A stretch of 5,744 bases of DNA, from NCBI GenBank assembly GCA_900544025.1, contig UQTM01000118.1, positions 1-5,744 on the forward strand, written 5' to 3'. The position numbers and the translations under genes were made by a program. Within the stretch, counting starts at the first letter, position 1. Each line of letters begins with the position of its first letter. Below the pieces are notes generated by a model that was not told the origin of the DNA, ran no database searches, and saw nothing but the letters and a program-made list of their open reading frames with translations. Source of the stretch: an uncultured Odoribacter sp. Lineage in GTDB: Bacteria > Bacteroidota > Bacteroidia > Bacteroidales > Marinifilaceae. Positions 2,884-5,744 of this stretch are shown here, one piece after another.

Positions 2884-5744
2884 CTATTTAAACCACATCT
2901 CCACAAAATAAGTTCCCCCTCCGCTATTTACAGACCCGTCGGTAGTATATCTGGTTTTATACATCGCATTCCCCCATGCTTTATTGATATTGACGATCAC
3001 ATTCCCCCAGTTTCCGTTTCCCTTACTGCCACAGGGCAATCCGGAAACACATCCATTGCCGTAGTTCAGAAAATAATAGGCATCACAACAGGATTCAGAA
3101 GCTCCCTGAACTCCGGTGATCTTTTGCTGGTCACTGATAGAAGCCAGCGCCACAAAACGGTCGTGATTCGTAACCCGGTTCTTATAGTGATTCGCACTAT
3201 GACCGGGAAAACCGTGCCAGCCATTGGAAATATCTGCAAACTTCGTCCAGCCGCCATTCGTCATATCGCAAGTCACCTCGTAAGGGGCCACGCCTCCCGG
3301 CCCGTCCGGATCGATCATATACACTCCGTTTTCCCTCATCCCGGAATCATAATAATCCTTACACGAACGGTGCATATATTTCGCCCTTTTAGTGTACACT
3401 TTGTCCGGCACTTCCCGGCAAACCAAACTCGCTGTAAAATGGCATTCCACCTGATCGAAATTAATGACAGTCGAATTATAAGTAATAAATCCGGTCGAAT
3501 CGTTGATAATCACTTTCCCGCATTCGTCTTCCAGCAACTCCCAATGCTGGGGATCGCTCCCCGTCCAACGGTGAGCCAGCAGGTAAAAACCGTTCTTATA
3601 CATATAACTGTTTGCTATTCCGGCAAAGGGATCGATCGTCCGGGGCAATGCTAAAACTTCAAGCCGCTGGGAATGACGACACCCCTTAGATCGATTCTTT
3701 ACGGTAAGATCGATCGTATAAATCCCCGATGGCCACTTATCCCCCTCCTTAAAATCGTTTGTCACAGGCTTGCAAACACTATGAAAGGCATCTTCTTCCA
3801 CAGCCTGTAACGTTTTTCCTTTATCTACCAGCTTCCACTCAAAATAGGAAGGCAAAGGCGTACTGACTTCGAAACCTTCTATCTCCCGGCAAGGAATCAA
3901 AGTATCGGATATCTGATTTATGGTGAAACCATGCCCTACGACCAATGCTACCGTTCCGCTGATTCCGGAACCGTTCGCCGTAGAAGAATAACGCTTATAA
4001 CGCATCTCCGCTGCCGTAGAAAAAGGCACTTCACCCACCATATTTTTAAGCATCAAATCCTTCCCGGTCTGTCCTTCGAGCCACATCCAGGTTTGTCCCC
4101 GGTCTTTACTGACATACCAGGTATAAATAACAGGTTCATCGGCAACCGGCTCATTCCCGGTAATCTGGTAATTCGCTCCGTCGCAAATGGTATCGTAAAC
4201 CAAAGAATTCCCCGCTTCCAATCCATTTTCCAAAGTCAGCACAGAAAGATGCTCCTCCTGAGGAAACGAATAACCGAGCCGGAAACTCACATCCGGTTTG
4301 CGGTCTCTCCAGGTCTTAAAATAACCGGCAGCTTTGCTTCTGTCGGAAATTGCCAGCCCGTTCCGCTCCGACTGATAGCTACCTCCCCGTACGCCGAAAG
4401 CCAGCGTATCGCGTGACCATAAAGTGGCAGATACATCCGTATCCCCTTCGCTTCCCAATTCCCCGTCCCCATGAACGCTTCCGTCCAATTGGCGGCCATA
4501 TACATCGGCATTATAATAAATTTCGGCTAAATTACCGCTCAAATTCTCTACTCCCCAAAAACTAATGCCTGCCTGCTCCCGGTTTTTCCCCGAACGCAAA
4601 AAAGCCCCCGGCCGGACCGGACCGGAATGGTTTCCCGCATTGACATTTCCTTCCCCGTAATATTCGGTCTCTTTTCCGGCATCGTTCAATGTCTTCCCAA
4701 AAGAAGCAGAAGTACTATTCCAGGCAAACTCCCCGGCAATAACCTGTGCCGGAAAAGCCCGGCGGCACATCTTTTCATACTCCAGTTCGCTCAACGGACG
4801 CAATCCCGCCCAATCGGCATACGCCAACAAATCGGCAGGAGAAAGATAATTACAAGCCACGGTCTGCCCGTCGTCCAGACTGTTCGGCATATCGCCCGGA
4901 TTCAGGTCACAGGCAAACACATTCGGCATCCCGCTGTTCTGTCCCAGCTTCATTAAAACAATCCCATTCCTGAAAGAAGGCTGTTGCCGATTGTCCCCAA
5001 AAATATACTCGCCTTCCCGGATGGCTGCTAAACGTTCTCCTACCGTACGGGTCATTTGGCTGTTACGATCCTGCTTATTCAGAAACGAAACATATTGTTC
5101 TTGGGTAATTTCGCTTTTCATCGCAAAAAAACCATCGTACCCATTAGGGAAATTAACCGGAAGATTATGCTCCTGCGCATCGACAACGACCGTATTCTCC
5201 TGCAAAGCCCCCAAATCGGTTTCCGTCATCGCCACATTGTTTATATGTACCGTATTCCAGAACTCGGAACGTTCCACATGAGTTACCCGGATACGGTAAT
5301 AACGGTAAGCACCCGGATTTTTCACTTTTATAGCATGTTGTACCGGATAAGAAACGTATGACGTACTCCAATCCGCCTCATCTCCACTCCACAACTCCAC
5401 CCAATTCGTAGCATCCTCACTTCCCTCCAGATACCAGGTCGAATCGGGTACAGACCGGGCAGGAATGGCGGGACGGTTATATTCCCCGGACACTCCGAAA
5501 TAAAGAATTTCTTTCGGGGTTTTAAAATCCACCTGCCACCAGGCAGGAACAACGGCCGTCCAATCCTTGCCCGCATCGTGCGTCGCCCAATTTTGACGGT
5601 CGGCAACCTGAGAGGCTGTTCCGGCATTGGAAGAAGCCGTATAAGCGAAATTGCCATTCGTCCCGATTAAATCATATTCGGCGGGGATTCCTCCCCAGGT
5701 GGAAGAAGTAAAACCACCTTCCGAAACACCGTCACCTGCGAAAA
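2884..5744 (-). CDS. Large multidomain probable exported protein: discoidin-like, SUMF1-like, Ig-like and fibrinogen-related domains (5' end outside window)
   Basis: The frame is open to the window edge, so this is the C-terminal 952 residues of a longer protein. A GTG at 5532 is internal, since the preceding codons (...VVPAWWQ) continue the same domain. Domains in fragment numbering: about 40-175 resembles an F5/8 type C (discoidin) carbohydrate-binding fold (ATHDAGKDW, AWWQVDF, YYRIRV). About 200-495 is a SUMF1/formylglycine-generating-enzyme-like fold with EITQEQYVSFLN, LRPLSELEYEKMCR, ENLSGNLAEIYY, FGVRGGSY and SFRLGYSF. The catalytic cysteines expected after RGGS are absent (SYQSERNG instead), so it is probably a binding scaffold. 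About 520-700 holds two probable Ig/PKD-type beta modules. About 792-952 is a fibrinogen-related module (SCKDYYDSGMRENGVYMIDP; YEVTCDMTNGGWTKF) with several cysteines. The signal peptide would lie outside the window. No typical sorting tail is seen at the C-terminal EMWFK. Role unknown; cell-surface glycan or host-ligand binding is an inference. Confidence 0.85.
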   Translation of the reverse strand, partial: FAGDGVSEGGFTSSTWGGIPAEYDLIGTNGNFAYTASSNAGTASQVADRQNWATHDAGKDWTAVVPAWWQVDFKTPKEILYFGVSGEYNRPAIPARSVPDSTWYLEGSEDATNWVELWSGDEADWSTSYVSYPVQHAIKVKNPGAYRYYRIRVTHVERSEFWNTVHINNVAMTETDLGALQENTVVVDAQEHNLPVNFPNGYDGFFAMKSEITQEQYVSFLNKQDRNSQMTRTVGERLAAIREGEYIFGDNRQQPSFRNGIVLMKLGQNSGMPNVFACDLNPGDMPNSLDDGQTVACNYLSPADLLAYADWAGLRPLSELEYEKMCRRAFPAQVIAGEFAWNSTSASFGKTLNDAGKETEYYGEGNVNAGNHSGPVRPGAFLRSGKNREQAGISFWGVENLSGNLAEIYYNADVYGRQLDGSVHGDGELGSEGDTDVSATLWSRDTLAFGVRGGSYQSERNGLAISDRSKAAGYFKTWRDRKPDVSFRLGYSFPQEEHLSVLTLENGLEAGNSLVYDTICDGANYQITGNEPVADEPVIYTWYVSKDRGQTWMWLEGQTGKDLMLKNMVGEVPFSTAAEMRYKRYSSTANGSGISGTVALVVGHGFTINQISDTLIPCREIEGFEVSTPLPSYFEWKLVDKGKTLQAVEEDAFHSVCKPVTNDFKEGDKWPSGIYTIDLTVKNRSKGCRHSQRLEVLALPRTIDPFAGIANSYMYKNGFYLLAHRWTGSDPQHWELLEDECGKVIINDSTGFITYNSTVINFDQVECHFTASLVCREVPDKVYTKRAKYMHRSCKDYYDSGMRENGVYMIDPDGPGGVAPYEVTCDMTNGGWTKFADISNGWHGFPGHSANHYKNRVTNHDRFVALASISDQQKITGVQGASESCCDAYYFLNYGNGCVSGLPCGSKGNGNWGNVIVNINKAWGNAMYKTRYTTDGSVNSGGGTYFVEMWFK

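Noticed and set aside
2884..5532. GTG at 5532 as the start of the large protein
   Set aside because: The frame stays open upstream to the window edge and encodes the earlier part of the discoidin-like domain (AWWQ directly before it), so the true start is outside the window.

Overview
This window looks like a chromosomal piece of a member of the Bacteroidales (Bacteroidota). The evidence is a TATATTTG promoter box matching the Bacteroidota -7 consensus TAnnTTTG, A/T-rich gene starts with no strong Shine-Dalgarno sequence, the gene order pheA - aminotransferase - tyrA, and a large multidomain surface-type protein of a kind common in gut Bacteroidales. Every real gene lies on the minus strand, so the region is transcribed from high to low coordinates.

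Positions 5744-2884 hold the 3' part of a large protein gene whose start is outside the window. The visible 952 residues contain a discoidin-like (F5/8 type C) domain, a non-catalytic formylglycine-generating-enzyme-like (SUMF1) domain, two probable beta-sandwich (Ig/PKD-type) modules, and a C-terminal fibrinogen-related module.

Positions 2883-2440 (444 bases) contain no conventional gene, but they are the most interesting part. A promoter (2782-2775) is followed by two unannotated leader peptides in tandem, each extremely rich in Phe and Tyr codons. The first (2749-2690) reads MKSFSWSYYFFYFYFFGRE. The second (2610-2503) contains an FYFYFYFY run. Each is followed by an intrinsic terminator (2647-2621 and 2491-2463), and each has an upstream segment that can pair with the terminator's 5' arm to form an antiterminator. 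This is the layout of classical ribosome-mediated attenuation, present twice in series before pheA.

Positions 2439-1 hold the controlled operon. pheA (prephenate dehydratase with an ACT domain) is followed after 35 bases by a class I/II PLP aminotransferase, and after a further 54 bases by tyrA (prephenate dehydrogenase), which is cut by the window edge. Together they turn prephenate into phenylalanine and tyrosine. The Phe/Tyr codons of the leaders therefore match the products of the operon. No chorismate mutase is visible; it is either further downstream or elsewhere.
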